Assembly: GCF_026168555.1 (NCBI RefSeq)
Contig: NZ_CP092471.1
Span: 1,064,501 to 1,128,500 of the forward strand
Origin: Qipengyuania spongiae
GTDB taxonomy: Bacteria > Pseudomonadota > Alphaproteobacteria > Sphingomonadales > Sphingomonadaceae
Direction: 5' to 3'
Length of the DNA: 64,000 bases
Shown: positions 1 to 8,752 of the stretch, piece by piece
How positions within the stretch are numbered: position 1 is the stretch's first letter
Layout of the letters: each line of letters starts with the position of its first letter
Program-made: the position numbers and the translations under genes
The notes under the pieces: generated by a model
Told to the model about the DNA's origin: nothing
What the model saw: only the letters and a program-made list of their open reading frames with translations
Databases searched by the model: none

Positions 1-678
1 TTCGTCACCGGTGCCGAAGCCGCCGCGAGTCTCGCGCAAAAAGGCGACATGGTCGCTTTCGGAATCGAGCCCACCACGCCCGAGACGGGCTACGGTTACA
101 TCCGCAAGGGCGCGCCGCTGGAAGGCGGGAACCGCGTGGCAAAATTCGTCGAGAAGCCCGACAGGGCAACGGCGGAGGGCTTTCTGGCCACCGGGGACTT
201 CGTCTGGAACGGCGGCATCTTCGCCTTTCAGGCTGGTGCGTTTCTGAACGAGCTTGCGAAGCACCGACCGGAGATCGCCATGAAGGTAGAAGCTGCGATC
301 GAAGGTGCGACCGGAGACAAGCGGAAAATCATGCCCGCCGCTGCGCCGTTCGAAGAGATCATCGGAGAATCGGTCGATTATGCGGTCATGGAGAACACCG
401 ATCGCGCTTCGGTCGTTTCGGCCGACATGCAGTGGTCCGACATTGGAAACTGGGACGCTCTGATGAATGCGCGGCATGGCGACGCCGACGGAAACCGATC
501 GTCAGGCAGGGTCGACCTCGCGGAATGCCGCAACGTGATGGTCGAAAGCGACGGTCCGCGGGTTTCGGTGGCGGGTCTCGAGGATGTCATCGTCGTCGTC
601 AATGGCGACGAGGTGCTGGTCACCACGCGTGCGGCAGCCCAGTTGGTCGGTAAATTCCCAGGAGCGCAAGGGCTATGA
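1..678 (+). CDS. manC: Mannose-1-phosphate guanylyltransferase (C-terminal part)
   Basis: Makes GDP-mannose from mannose-1-phosphate and GTP in the cytoplasm, for mannose-containing glycans. The frame is open from base 1, so the N-terminus with the nucleotide-binding GxGxR loop lies outside the window; 225 residues are visible. The family run GIEPTTPETGYGYI is followed by KFVEKPD and then GDFVWNGGIFAF, all typical of ManC/CpsB. The end after the nucleotidyltransferase and beta-helix region shows no fused isomerase domain, so this is a monofunctional short form. The isomerase is instead the next gene, whose ATG overlaps this stop as ATGA. Confidence 0.93.
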   Translation, partial: FVTGAEAAASLAQKGDMVAFGIEPTTPETGYGYIRKGAPLEGGNRVAKFVEKPDRATAEGFLATGDFVWNGGIFAFQAGAFLNELAKHRPEIAMKVEAAIEGATGDKRKIMPAAAPFEEIIGESVDYAVMENTDRASVVSADMQWSDIGNWDALMNARHGDADGNRSSGRVDLAECRNVMVESDGPRVSVAGLEDVIVVVNGDEVLVTTRAAAQLVGKFPGAQGL

Positions 679-1472
679 AGCTGGCAACGCGTACCGTCGA
701 GAAAGTCTGGGGGCGGTGCGAGCTCCCGCCGCCCTTCGAACGCAGCTTCGAAGAGCCGGTCGGCGAGATCTGGTTCGAGCCGCCGGCCATTCTCGATCAA
801 TTGCTGATCAAATACCTGTTCACCAGCGAGAAGCTCTCGGTTCAGGTCCATCCCGGCGAGGAAGAGGCTGGGCCGGGGCAGCCGGGCAAGGAGGAGTGCT
901 GGCTGGTTCTCGATGCCGAACCCGATGCGCGTCTGGCGATCGGTTTTCGCCGCGAGGTAAGCGAGGACGAGATGCGCACAGCTGCGCTAGACGGGTCGAT
1001 CGAGGATCTGCTCGTGTGGCACCCGGCGTACGCGGGCGATTTCTTTTACCTGCCCGCCGGAACGGTCCATGCGATCGGACCTGGTCTGAGCTTGGTCGAG
1101 GTGCAGCAGAACACCGACATTACCTATCGCCTGTTTGACTACGGGCGACCGCGCGAGCTCCATCTCGACGAGGGCTTGGCCGTGGCGAAGGGCGAGGTTT
1201 ACCCGGACAAGCTTCATTGCAGCGGCGTCGGCGAAAACAGCCGTTCGCTTGTCGACGGCCCCTTCTTCCGTCTCGATTTCTGCCTCGGTCACCCCGATCC
1301 GGCAATGGCGGCGCGGCACGAAGGCGCTCTCGCCGTCCTGCCGCTGAAAGGCAATGTCACGATCGATAGCGAAACGGTCGCGCCGGGTGAATGCGGGGTC
1401 GCCCGAAGGGTCGAAGAGATCGAAGTCCCGGCAGATACCAGGACCCTGATCGCTTCCATCGTTTCGGTCTAG
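675..1472 (+). CDS. manA: Class I mannose-6-phosphate isomerase
   Basis: Interconverts fructose-6-phosphate and mannose-6-phosphate, feeding manC just upstream. The 265-residue protein is shorter than the enterobacterial enzyme (about 390), as is usual for alphaproteobacterial forms. Visible metal-site motifs are VQVHPGEEE (Gln and His ligands), a Glu in the GKEECW segment, and the cupin motif PAGTVHAIGPG; EVQQNTDITYRLFDYGR is the family signature. The start is the ATG overlapping the manC stop by four bases, implying translational coupling. Its TAG stop overlaps the TAG of the convergent phytochrome gene in the shared CTAG at 1469-1472. Confidence 0.92.
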   Translation: MKLATRTVEKVWGRCELPPPFERSFEEPVGEIWFEPPAILDQLLIKYLFTSEKLSVQVHPGEEEAGPGQPGKEECWLVLDAEPDARLAIGFRREVSEDEMRTAALDGSIEDLLVWHPAYAGDFFYLPAGTVHAIGPGLSLVEVQQNTDITYRLFDYGRPRELHLDEGLAVAKGEVYPDKLHCSGVGENSRSLVDGPFFRLDFCLGHPDPAMAARHEGALAVLPLKGNVTIDSETVAPGECGVARRVEEIEVPADTRTLIASIVSV

Positions 1473-4030
1473 TCTCCGTCCGGCTTGCCGACGCCGGTGA
1501 CGATGCCCTTCAGCTCTTCCTTCCCGTAGGGTTTGACCAGCAGACCCTTCGCGCCGAGTTCTTCCAGCTTGTCCTCCATCTCGCCATACCCGGTGGCGAG
1601 CCAGAAAGGGATTCCGCGCGATTTCAGTTCGGCGGCGACCCGATCGCTCGATTCCGAACCGAGATTATAGTCGATCACGGCCATGTCGATCGCGTTCTTC
1701 TTGAGACTGTCCAGCGCGGTGGCGACCGTCCCCTCGACTATGACGTCCTTCACACCGAGCGAGCGCAAGCACTCCTCGGTGTCCATGGCGATGATCATGC
1801 TGTCCTCTACCAGGAGGACCCGTTCTGGAATGCCGGATTGCGCCAAGTCTGTGTCCCTTGCGACTTTCGATTCTTGTGGCGATTGGGCGCGCTTGCTTTT
1901 TCCGCAGACAATGTAGCGCCCGGGGATCCAGAAGCGAGCCTCGACGCCGGAAAGCTTGTAATCGAGCTTTGCCTCGCCGTTGAGTTCGAACGGAATCGAC
2001 CGTTCGATGATAGTCGTCCCGAAACCGCGCCGCTCCGGCGGCTTGACCGGGGGGCCACCGCGTTCGCGCCATTCGATGGTCATGCCGGACTGGTCGCAGC
2101 TGACCTCGATGGTGAGAGAGCCGGACGTGTCGCACAGCGCGCCGTATTTCGCCGAATTCGTGATCATCTCGTGGAGGACGAGCGCGAGGACCGTGTAGGC
2201 TTCGGGCGAGACCATCGCCTCGTCGCCTTGCAGGATCAAGCGGTCGCGCTTGCCCGAGAGATAGGCATCGGCTTCGGAATCGATCAGATCGCTGAGCGAT
2301 GCAGCCGACCAGTTCTGCCGCGTGATGTTGTCATGAGCGTTCGCTAGTGCCGAGATACGGCCACCGACGAGCTTGGTGAACTCCTCGATATCCATCGCCT
2401 CGTGCCGCGACTGGTTGATCAGCCCGCGTATGAGGTTGAGAATGTTGCGAACCCGATGGTTGAGCTCGGCAATCAGCAATTCCTGCTGCTGCTGAGCCTT
2501 GGCGCGTTCCTGCACCGCCTCGTCGGTGATTCGCAGGATCACTTCGAGCAGCGTTACGCGCAGGCTCTCGGCGATCTGCAGCTCCATCTCGGTCCATTCG
2601 GCGCTGCGGCCTTCGACTGATTGCTGCCATGCCTCGAAGCTCTTGCGCGGGGTCAGGCGATCGCCATTGGGTCCCGGTTCGACGGGCTTGGTCGGGTTGC
2701 CCGCCCAGGTGACCTGCTGCTTCAGCTCGCGCCGCCACAGGATGAAATAGTCGCGCGGGCTGCGCGAAATCGGGATGATCAGAGCGCCGGCCGCCGCGCC
2801 GGGAAAGGCATCGCTCTGCGGAAACTTCTCGGCGAGATTTTCGATCGCGATGACCCGGCTCGACGCGGCCGAATTCAGCATCGGCACTAGTGCGCGAAAC
2901 TGTTCCTCGCTCGGGCCGGTACCTCGCGCTTCGTAGACTCCGTCCACGAAAACGCTGGCCCCATCATTGGGGATTGCCCGCTGGATAATGGGGCGCAGTT
3001 CGGGAAGGCTCTCGACCAGCGTCTCGCCGCCCATGACCGCCCGCATCAGCTTGTCATGAAGGTTTTGTCCAACGCGCTGGAAATTCGCCTGCGTCTGCTT
3101 GAGCGTGCGTTCGACCACCAGCGAGAACAGGGCAGAGAACAGCTCCGCCCCGGTGCGCAGCGGATAGGACAGCATCTTGGCGGAATAGTGGTGGCAGGCG
3201 AACAGGCCCCACAGCTTGCCGTCGACGATGACCGAGATCGAAAGCGAGGCGCCGACGCCCATGTTGCGCAGATATTCGATATGGATCGGCGATACCGCCC
3301 GCAGCGTGCTCATGCTGAGATCGATCGGCTCGCCATCCATCGACACGCCCGGCTCGATCGGCACCGGTTCGGCATTCACGTCGCTGATGATGCGGAAGCG
3401 ATTGCGCAGGTAAAGCGCGCGCGCCTGACGCGGAATGTCCGTGTGCGGGTAACGAAGGTGGAGGAAGGATTCGAGTACGTCGGTCTTCGCCTCGGCGATG
3501 ACATCGCCGCTGCCGTCGCTCTGAAAACGGTAGAGCATGACCCGGTCGAACCCGAGTATCTTCTGCAGCTCTTCGGCCGCGATATGCCCCTGTTCCTCGA
3601 TGGTGAGCGCATCGTCGAGCTTGCGCATCACCGGTTGCATCATGCGCAGTTGCGCGCCTTGGAAGTCCTGCCGGTGCGGCTCGATTTCGAGGATCGTGTA
3701 AGGCCCGCTGCCATGGATCGCGCAGTCGAAGGTCTGGTCGTGATCGAACAGCGCGAGGTCGAAGATGCGTTCCACATCGTCGTTCTCGACGAGACGCGAG
3801 ACGGACTGGCGGATGCGTGTAGCGGCTTCGGGAAGCAGCAACGTGTCGAGAGGCGTGCCGGATTCGGGGTTGCTGTCGAGCCCGGCGATCCGGGAGAAGT
3901 TGGCTGAACGATGCGCCACCAGCCAGTCGCCAGTAAGCGCAATCAGAGCACCGAAATCCTGGATATGGCCGAGTTCATGGATCGGCTCGCGGTCGCAATT
4001 GGTAAGGTCGTAACGTCGTTCGATGGTCAT
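1469..4030 (-). CDS. bphP: Bacteriophytochrome HWE histidine kinase with C-terminal receiver
   Basis: A red/far-red light sensor kinase of 853 residues. Cys12, before the PAS domain, is the expected biliverdin attachment residue. The PAS, GAF (YPHTDIP, DIP at 198-200) and PHY domains follow; the PHY tongue is visible as WAGNP (442-446) and PRKSFEAW (461-468). The transmitter is HWE/HisKA_2 type: phospho-acceptor H525 in LNHRVRN, N-box HEMITNSAKYG with N625, and WRERGG. A receiver (about 736-850) has D787 and K833 and carries PFWLATGY, close to the PFxFATGY motif of the FATGUY receivers linked to the alphaproteobacterial general stress response. The ATG overlaps the stop of the heme oxygenase gene upstream (ATGA). 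The layout resembles Agp2 of Agrobacterium. The stress-response link is inference. Confidence 0.93.
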   Translation of the reverse strand: MTIERRYDLTNCDREPIHELGHIQDFGALIALTGDWLVAHRSANFSRIAGLDSNPESGTPLDTLLLPEAATRIRQSVSRLVENDDVERIFDLALFDHDQTFDCAIHGSGPYTILEIEPHRQDFQGAQLRMMQPVMRKLDDALTIEEQGHIAAEELQKILGFDRVMLYRFQSDGSGDVIAEAKTDVLESFLHLRYPHTDIPRQARALYLRNRFRIISDVNAEPVPIEPGVSMDGEPIDLSMSTLRAVSPIHIEYLRNMGVGASLSISVIVDGKLWGLFACHHYSAKMLSYPLRTGAELFSALFSLVVERTLKQTQANFQRVGQNLHDKLMRAVMGGETLVESLPELRPIIQRAIPNDGASVFVDGVYEARGTGPSEEQFRALVPMLNSAASSRVIAIENLAEKFPQSDAFPGAAAGALIIPISRSPRDYFILWRRELKQQVTWAGNPTKPVEPGPNGDRLTPRKSFEAWQQSVEGRSAEWTEMELQIAESLRVTLLEVILRITDEAVQERAKAQQQQELLIAELNHRVRNILNLIRGLINQSRHEAMDIEEFTKLVGGRISALANAHDNITRQNWSAASLSDLIDSEADAYLSGKRDRLILQGDEAMVSPEAYTVLALVLHEMITNSAKYGALCDTSGSLTIEVSCDQSGMTIEWRERGGPPVKPPERRGFGTTIIERSIPFELNGEAKLDYKLSGVEARFWIPGRYIVCGKSKRAQSPQESKVARDTDLAQSGIPERVLLVEDSMIIAMDTEECLRSLGVKDVIVEGTVATALDSLKKNAIDMAVIDYNLGSESSDRVAAELKSRGIPFWLATGYGEMEDKLEELGAKGLLVKPYGKEELKGIVTGVGKPDGD

Positions 4031-4581
4031 GCCGCCAGCCTCTGCCCGCGTGCGTCGAGAGCGGTCTCGAAGGCTTGGAAGACAGCTTCGGCTGCGGCAA
4101 TCGCGGCTTTCTCGTCGCGCGCGTCGACGGTTTCGGCCAGCACGGGCAGCAGATCGCGGAAGTAGGCGGGCATGGCTGGGTCGGAAAGAAAACGCTGGGG
4201 GCCGCCGGCACCAATCTTCCTTCGCCGGGAAAGCATCGCGCGGTTGCCGAGCGAGGAACCGGCGAGCGCCCAGGCAAGGCCGCGCCAGTCGGCCGTGTAC
4301 GGCGCCCGGAATTCGACCGGCGCAGGCGCGTCGCGGCCAAGAGCGCGAAGATCCTCGGCGATGGACGGACATTGCGCAGGTGGGACCATTCCCGCGGGAC
4401 AAATCTCATCAGCCCAACGTTCCAGCGGCGCACGCGCGCTGTGCTGGATCGCGAGGAAATCGGCATAGTCGCGGCCGTCCGTGAGGCCTTTTGCACCGAT
4501 CGCGTCGTCCAGCGCGTCATGCGCGGACCGGGTCGATACCTTCAAGATTTCCCGAAGCTTCCGGGAACCATCATTCGCCAT
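4027..4581 (-). CDS. bphO: Biliverdin-producing heme oxygenase
   Basis: Opens heme to biliverdin, the chromophore of the phytochrome encoded directly downstream. The 184-residue protein has a bacterial heme-oxygenase N-terminus, LREILKVSTRSAHDALDD, where His21 is the likely proximal heme ligand. Length fits the compact BphO class. The stop overlaps the bphP start by four bases, so the two are almost certainly cotranscribed and coupled. The start is the ATG at 4581; about 160 bases without genes upstream must hold the promoter, although I cannot place a convincing -35/-10 pair. Confidence 0.87.
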   Translation of the reverse strand: MANDGSRKLREILKVSTRSAHDALDDAIGAKGLTDGRDYADFLAIQHSARAPLERWADEICPAGMVPPAQCPSIAEDLRALGRDAPAPVEFRAPYTADWRGLAWALAGSSLGNRAMLSRRRKIGAGGPQRFLSDPAMPAYFRDLLPVLAETVDARDEKAAIAAAEAVFQAFETALDARGQRLAA

Positions 4582-4691
4582 TCTGTCTGAATCCCTCCAA
4601 CATCGTGCCGGATTGCGCAGTCTTCGAGCGTTCGTTCGGCTGTCGGAGGCACGTCGGATCGATCGGGCTATAGCCGTCCTGACATTAACCC

Positions 4692-4704
4692 GCCCCTAAG
4701 GGGC
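4692..4704 (-). terminator. Short GCCCC-TAA-GGGGC hairpin
   Basis: A perfect five-base inverted repeat with a three-base loop lies between the minus-strand gene ending at 4741 and the heme oxygenase gene beginning at 4581. It could end transcripts coming from the XpaC/TelA side. It has no clear U run, so it may instead be part of the bphO promoter region or have no function. Confidence 0.25.
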
Positions 4705-4740
4705 TTGTTCCCGTTCCGAAAGGGTCGGCCGAGTGCCCGG

Positions 4741-5043
4741 TTACTTCGGCGCGAGGAGCTTCTGCCCCTTTTCGCGGATCGCGCCCGCCACCATCGGTTC
4801 GACGAATGATAGCGCGGGCGGCAGATCGACTTCGAAGATCACCTGCCGGTCCTCGATGATGACCTGGCCGGCGATGCCCTGTCCCATGGCCCGCACGCCG
4901 AGCGTCATGTGGTCCTCGTCCGGCCAGCCGGTGGTGACTTCGGCCATGCCGCCGGGCACGAAATTGGCGATCTCGTGGCTGCGATCGCGCAGGCGGCGGC
5001 GGACTTCTTCCTTCGGCAGATCGTGGGCGATGGGAACGCGCAT
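4741..5043 (-). CDS. Polyhydroxyalkanoic acid system family protein
   Basis: A 100-residue soluble protein beginning MRVPIAHDLPKEEVRRRL. It matches the small PHA-granule-region family (PF09650-type), named for its occurrence beside polyhydroxyalkanoate genes; the biochemical role is unknown. Near the N-terminus it has an HDLP motif and near the end an FVEPMVAGAIREKGQKLL amphipathic segment. No PHA synthase, phasin or depolymerase is visible nearby. The ATG overlaps the stop of the XpaC-like gene (TGATG), so it sits as the third gene of a telA-xpaC operon. The family match is from memory of its conserved ends. Confidence 0.7.
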   Translation of the reverse strand: MRVPIAHDLPKEEVRRRLRDRSHEIANFVPGGMAEVTTGWPDEDHMTLGVRAMGQGIAGQVIIEDRQVIFEVDLPPALSFVEPMVAGAIREKGQKLLAPK

Positions 5044-5801
5044 CAGTTCTTGTTCTCCAGTTGCGGGCTGGTCGCGGCGCCCTCGCCGAACTTGTAGTCG
5101 AGATAGCGGTGCTTGATCGCCAGATCGTCGAGCGAGCCCTCGGCGAGTTGCCGGGTGATCGAATCGATCTCGCCGCTGATCTTGCCGAGGCTGTCGGTCA
5201 ACTGCTGGTCCGGGGTCGATCCGGCGCGCTGCTCGGTCCGCAGATGGGCGGGAATGCGGCAATAGCTGTCGATCATCTCGGGCAATTGCTCGCCCACCAG
5301 GCTGCGGACCTCGCGCGCCTTGGGGTGGTTCTGGTCGAGCCCTTCCAGTTGCAGGCCGAGCGCGTCGAGCTGCACTCCCATGTCCTCGACGAGGCGTGCG
5401 GCGGGCGGGGGCAGGGCGGGGCGCTGCGCTTCCAGCCAGAGTTCGGTCTTGCCGACCATCTGCCGCACGTCGCCCTTGTTGATGTCCGCGCGTTTCGGCG
5501 TCTTCATCTTCGGGTAGCTGGAAAACAGCGCCACGGCGATGATCGTCGCCACGAGAACCGCCATCACGCCCCAGAAACCGATCCCGCTGAACATCGCTCC
5601 CGCAATGCCGCTGGCGAGCCAGATCGCGAAGACGGCGATTACGACATTGCGGACCTTGCGCACCAGATGGTCGCGCTTCGCCTTCGAGGATCCTTCGCCG
5701 ATGGAGCGGGTGCGACGGTGGCGGCCGCCCGCGCGGTTGTCGTCGCGCAGGCGGCGGCCGTCATCGATCAGCCTGTCGGAAAGGGTGGTGAGATCGACCA
5801 A
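5043..5801 (-). CDS. XpaC-like membrane protein partnered with TelA
   Basis: A 252-residue protein with a basic N-terminal stretch, two membrane segments at about 52-95 (VVIAVFAIWLASGIAGAMF and a second VATIIAVALF region), and a helical cytoplasmic tail. This is the plan of 5-bromo-4-chloroindolyl phosphate hydrolysis protein XpaC, which usually accompanies TelA in tellurite and envelope-stress loci. The start appears to be TTG at 5801, one base after the TelA stop, with a strong GGAGGG ribosome site ending about five bases upstream. Assignment rests more on gene order and topology than on motifs. Confidence 0.65.
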   Translation of the reverse strand: MVDLTTLSDRLIDDGRRLRDDNRAGGRHRRTRSIGEGSSKAKRDHLVRKVRNVVIAVFAIWLASGIAGAMFSGIGFWGVMAVLVATIIAVALFSSYPKMKTPKRADINKGDVRQMVGKTELWLEAQRPALPPPAARLVEDMGVQLDALGLQLEGLDQNHPKAREVRSLVGEQLPEMIDSYCRIPAHLRTEQRAGSTPDQQLTDSLGKISGEIDSITRQLAEGSLDDLAIKHRYLDYKFGEGAATSPQLENKN

Positions 5802-5802
5802 G

Positions 5803-7044
5803 TCAGCCCTCCAGGCTCAGCAGGCCGGAATCCGCCACCTGCCGCTGCGCCTGGTTCTGGCCTTCGGCGCGCGCGATGTAGCCCTTGGATTTCTCGACCT
5901 CGCCCGACAGGACGTTGACGGTCTGCTTCATGTTCTCGAGCGCGCGGACCTTGAATTCGTCGACCTCGTCCATCGTGTCGTAGATGTTCTGGAAGGCGCG
6001 CTGGAGTGTTTCGAGCGGGATCGTGCTGGCCGCGGCCTGTTCGTGGATCTTGCCGGTCTGGTCGCGCAGCATGGTGCTGGTGGAATCGATGATGCCGGCT
6101 GTCGTCTCGTTGAGCGCGGTGATCTGCCCAAGCACCAGCCGCTGATTGGTCATCGCCTCGGCCACGGTAACCGCGGTGCGCAGTGCGCCGACTGTGGTGG
6201 TGCTGGCCCGGTCGACGCCCTTCACCAGCTCGACATTGTTCTTCTTCACCAGATCGAGCGCAAGATAGCCTTGAACGCTCACCGCCATCTGGGTCAGCAA
6301 GTCCTGCGTGCGCTGGCGGACATAGAACAGCGCGGTCTCGCGGATCGCCTTGGCCTTGGCCGGATCGGTCGCATCAAGATCGGCAGCCTTCTCCTCTAGC
6401 TTCTCGTCTAGCGCCTTGGAGATGTGGATCATCTGTTCCAGATTGCCCATCGCCTCCCACAATTTCTGCCGTTCGACGTCGATCGCGGCATTGTCCATGA
6501 TCAACTCGTCCTTGCCGCTGGCGAGGTTCGACAGGATCGACTGAATGTGGGTCTGCGCGCTCTGATAGCTGCGGAAGTAATTGTTGAGCTTGTTGCCGAA
6601 GGGAATGATGCCGAGGATCTTGCGCGTGCCCGACAGCTTCCCGCGCTTGCCGGGATCCAGATCCTCGACCACGCGGCGCAGCTCGGCCAGATTGGCGCCG
6701 ACGCCCTCGTCCTTGTCCATCGCGCGCACCGGTCGGTCGAGGAAGCGGTTGGACATGCCCGCCGCCGCCATGATCTCCTTGCGGCCCATATTGGTGATCT
6801 GGTCGACTTTCTGGCCGAATTCGGGCGAATTGGCGTCCGAGCCGACCAGATCCTCGACGAAGCTGTCGACCTTCGTCTGAAGTTTGGACTTCGTTTCCGC
6901 CGACACGGGAACCAGACCCGCAGCCTTTTCCGGGGCGACGTCGGGCACAGGGTCGGGCGGTGTCAGTTCGAAATCGGACGCGGCTTTGGTCCCCACCGGC
7001 GCGGCGGCGGATGAAGTTCGGGTGTTCAGCGTATCGGCCATCAT
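5803..7044 (-). CDS. telA: Toxic anion resistance protein, TelA family
   Basis: A 413-residue soluble, coiled-coil-rich protein of the TelA/KlaA family (PF05816), associated with resistance to tellurite and some envelope-active compounds; the mechanism is unknown. The family segment FGQKVDQITNMGRKEIMAAA is followed by a helical body rich in Gln, Glu and Lys. I place the start at the ATG-ATG at 7044/7041, because AAAGGA lies four bases upstream; an upstream in-frame ATG would add 15 residues without a good site. It heads a three-gene minus-strand operon with the XpaC-like and PHA-region genes. Confidence 0.87.
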   Translation of the reverse strand: MMADTLNTRTSSAAAPVGTKAASDFELTPPDPVPDVAPEKAAGLVPVSAETKSKLQTKVDSFVEDLVGSDANSPEFGQKVDQITNMGRKEIMAAAGMSNRFLDRPVRAMDKDEGVGANLAELRRVVEDLDPGKRGKLSGTRKILGIIPFGNKLNNYFRSYQSAQTHIQSILSNLASGKDELIMDNAAIDVERQKLWEAMGNLEQMIHISKALDEKLEEKAADLDATDPAKAKAIRETALFYVRQRTQDLLTQMAVSVQGYLALDLVKKNNVELVKGVDRASTTTVGALRTAVTVAEAMTNQRLVLGQITALNETTAGIIDSTSTMLRDQTGKIHEQAAASTIPLETLQRAFQNIYDTMDEVDEFKVRALENMKQTVNVLSGEVEKSKGYIARAEGQNQAQRQVADSGLLSLEG

Positions 7045-7194
7045 TTCGTCCTTTGCCACCATTATGGCGATGCCAAGTGTATTGCGCAACTATGACGGTT
7101 GTGCCGCCTGATCGTCCGTTCCGAAGTCTCGTTTGATCGCCTGTTCGCCGCAATCTATGGGATCGTATCATTGAATGGCAAGCCGGGAGCGACA

Positions 7195-8745
7195 ATGGCC
7201 AGTGCGCCGAACGACGACGAACTGACCTCGACCGGCTGGATCGACCGCGCACTCGACGGTCGTCTGGAAAAGTATCGCCGCTGGTGGCGCATGTCGGTCC
7301 TCGAAACGGTCGATCAGGAAGAGGTCATCAAGCAGCGGCGCGAAGAGGCCTATACCTCGCCGCGCTACTTGTTCATGCTGGCCATGTCGGCCGGCATCGC
7401 GATCCTCGGCTTGCTCTTGTCCTCACCTGCGGTCGTCATCGGGGCGATGCTGATCGCGCCGCTGATGGGACCGATCATCGGCGCAGGCTTCGCGCTGGCG
7501 ATCGGCGATTACCGGTGGCTTCGCGGATCCGCGGTGGCGCTGGCGGCTGGTACGGTGCTGGGGATCGCTTTGACGGCGCTGATCGTCTTCGTTTCCCCTT
7601 TGCAGACCGTGACTGCCGAGATCGCGGCGCGCACACAGCCGAACCTTTTCGACCTCGCAGTGGCGGTATTCTCCGCGCTGGCGGGAGCCTATTCGATGAT
7701 CCGCGGGCGCGAGGGCACCATCGTTGGCGTGGCGATCGCTACGGCGCTGATGCCGCCGCTGGGCGTGGTCGGCTTCGGCCTCGCCACGGCGAACTGGACG
7801 GTCTTTTCGGGCGCGCTGCTGCTCTACGTCACCAATTTGATGACGATCGCTCTGGTCGCCACGCTGATGGCGCGCCTCTACGGCTTCAGCGCGCGGCTAT
7901 CGGGCAAGCAGACGCGCTGGCAGACAGCGCTGATCGTGGCAGTGTTCGTCGCACTCGCCGTGCCGCTGTTCTTCTCGCTGCGTCAGATCGTATGGGAAAG
8001 CAACGCGGCCCGTCTGATCCGCACGACGATTATTGCCCAGGCCGGACCCATGGCGCGGCTCAGCAATATCGAATTCGATCTGAATGCTCAGCCGGTTTCG
8101 GTATCGGCCACGCTGTTAACGCCAGAGACTCGCGAGAACGCGGAGGAATTGAGCGAGGCAGCTCTGGCCAAGCAGCTCGGACGCCCGGTGAACCTTTCTC
8201 TTACCCAGTTCCGCGTCGGGACCGGAGAGGATGCCGAAGCGCTCGAGATTCTTGCCGCGCGCGCCAGTTCGCGCGACGCGTTGAACGAAGAATCGCGTCT
8301 ACTGGAAGAACGGCTGGCCGTGGTCGCCGGCGCCGGGCCAGACAGCATCACGATCGATCGCGATGCACGCCGCGCGGTGGTTCGCGCGCGGATTCCCGGC
8401 GCTAGTCTCGCGACTTATCGGACGCTGGAGGAGCGCATCACCCGCGCGTCGAACGAATGGACAGTGCGAATCGAGCCCCCGGTGATCGCCTTGCCGACCA
8501 TAGTTTTCGCGGAAGGCGAGTTGACCGAGGAAGGTCGCGCCGCGCTTGATCTTGTCGCCTGGGCCGCGCAGCGCCGCGCTCAGCCGGTGAGCCTCACCGG
8601 CGGGTCCTCCGAAACCCGCCAGGTCGCCGCCGCCGTTCTCGCAGAGCGGGGCGTGGCGACGACGCTGGTGGTCGGCGGACCCGTCATGACCGCAGGATGG
8701 GCGACCGCATTAGACGACACGCCCGCCGCCCTTCCGACCGGATAA
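7195..8745 (+). CDS. DUF389 multi-pass membrane protein
   Basis: A 516-residue inner-membrane protein of the DUF389 family (TIGR00341-like), function unknown. After a soluble N-terminus of about 50 residues come several hydrophobic segments, including the signature SSPAVVIGAMLIAPLMGPII and EGTIVGVAIATALMPPLGV. A hydrophilic C-terminal third contains repeated alpha/beta-looking stretches. The start at 7195 is chosen because GGGAG lies five bases upstream; longer in-frame extensions run into the promoter of the divergent telA gene. The gene stands alone and converges on the acyl-AMP ligase. Confidence 0.85.
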   Translation: MASAPNDDELTSTGWIDRALDGRLEKYRRWWRMSVLETVDQEEVIKQRREEAYTSPRYLFMLAMSAGIAILGLLLSSPAVVIGAMLIAPLMGPIIGAGFALAIGDYRWLRGSAVALAAGTVLGIALTALIVFVSPLQTVTAEIAARTQPNLFDLAVAVFSALAGAYSMIRGREGTIVGVAIATALMPPLGVVGFGLATANWTVFSGALLLYVTNLMTIALVATLMARLYGFSARLSGKQTRWQTALIVAVFVALAVPLFFSLRQIVWESNAARLIRTTIIAQAGPMARLSNIEFDLNAQPVSVSATLLTPETRENAEELSEAALAKQLGRPVNLSLTQFRVGTGEDAEALEILAARASSRDALNEESRLLEERLAVVAGAGPDSITIDRDARRAVVRARIPGASLATYRTLEERITRASNEWTVRIEPPVIALPTIVFAEGELTEEGRAALDLVAWAAQRRAQPVSLTGGSSETRQVAAAVLAERGVATTLVVGGPVMTAGWATALDDTPAALPTG

Positions 8746-8752
8746 AGCGAGG

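Noticed and set aside
4031-4402. An upstream extension of the phytochrome reading frame
   Set aside because: It lies fully within the heme oxygenase gene in another frame, and phytochromes start close to the Cys that binds the chromophore.
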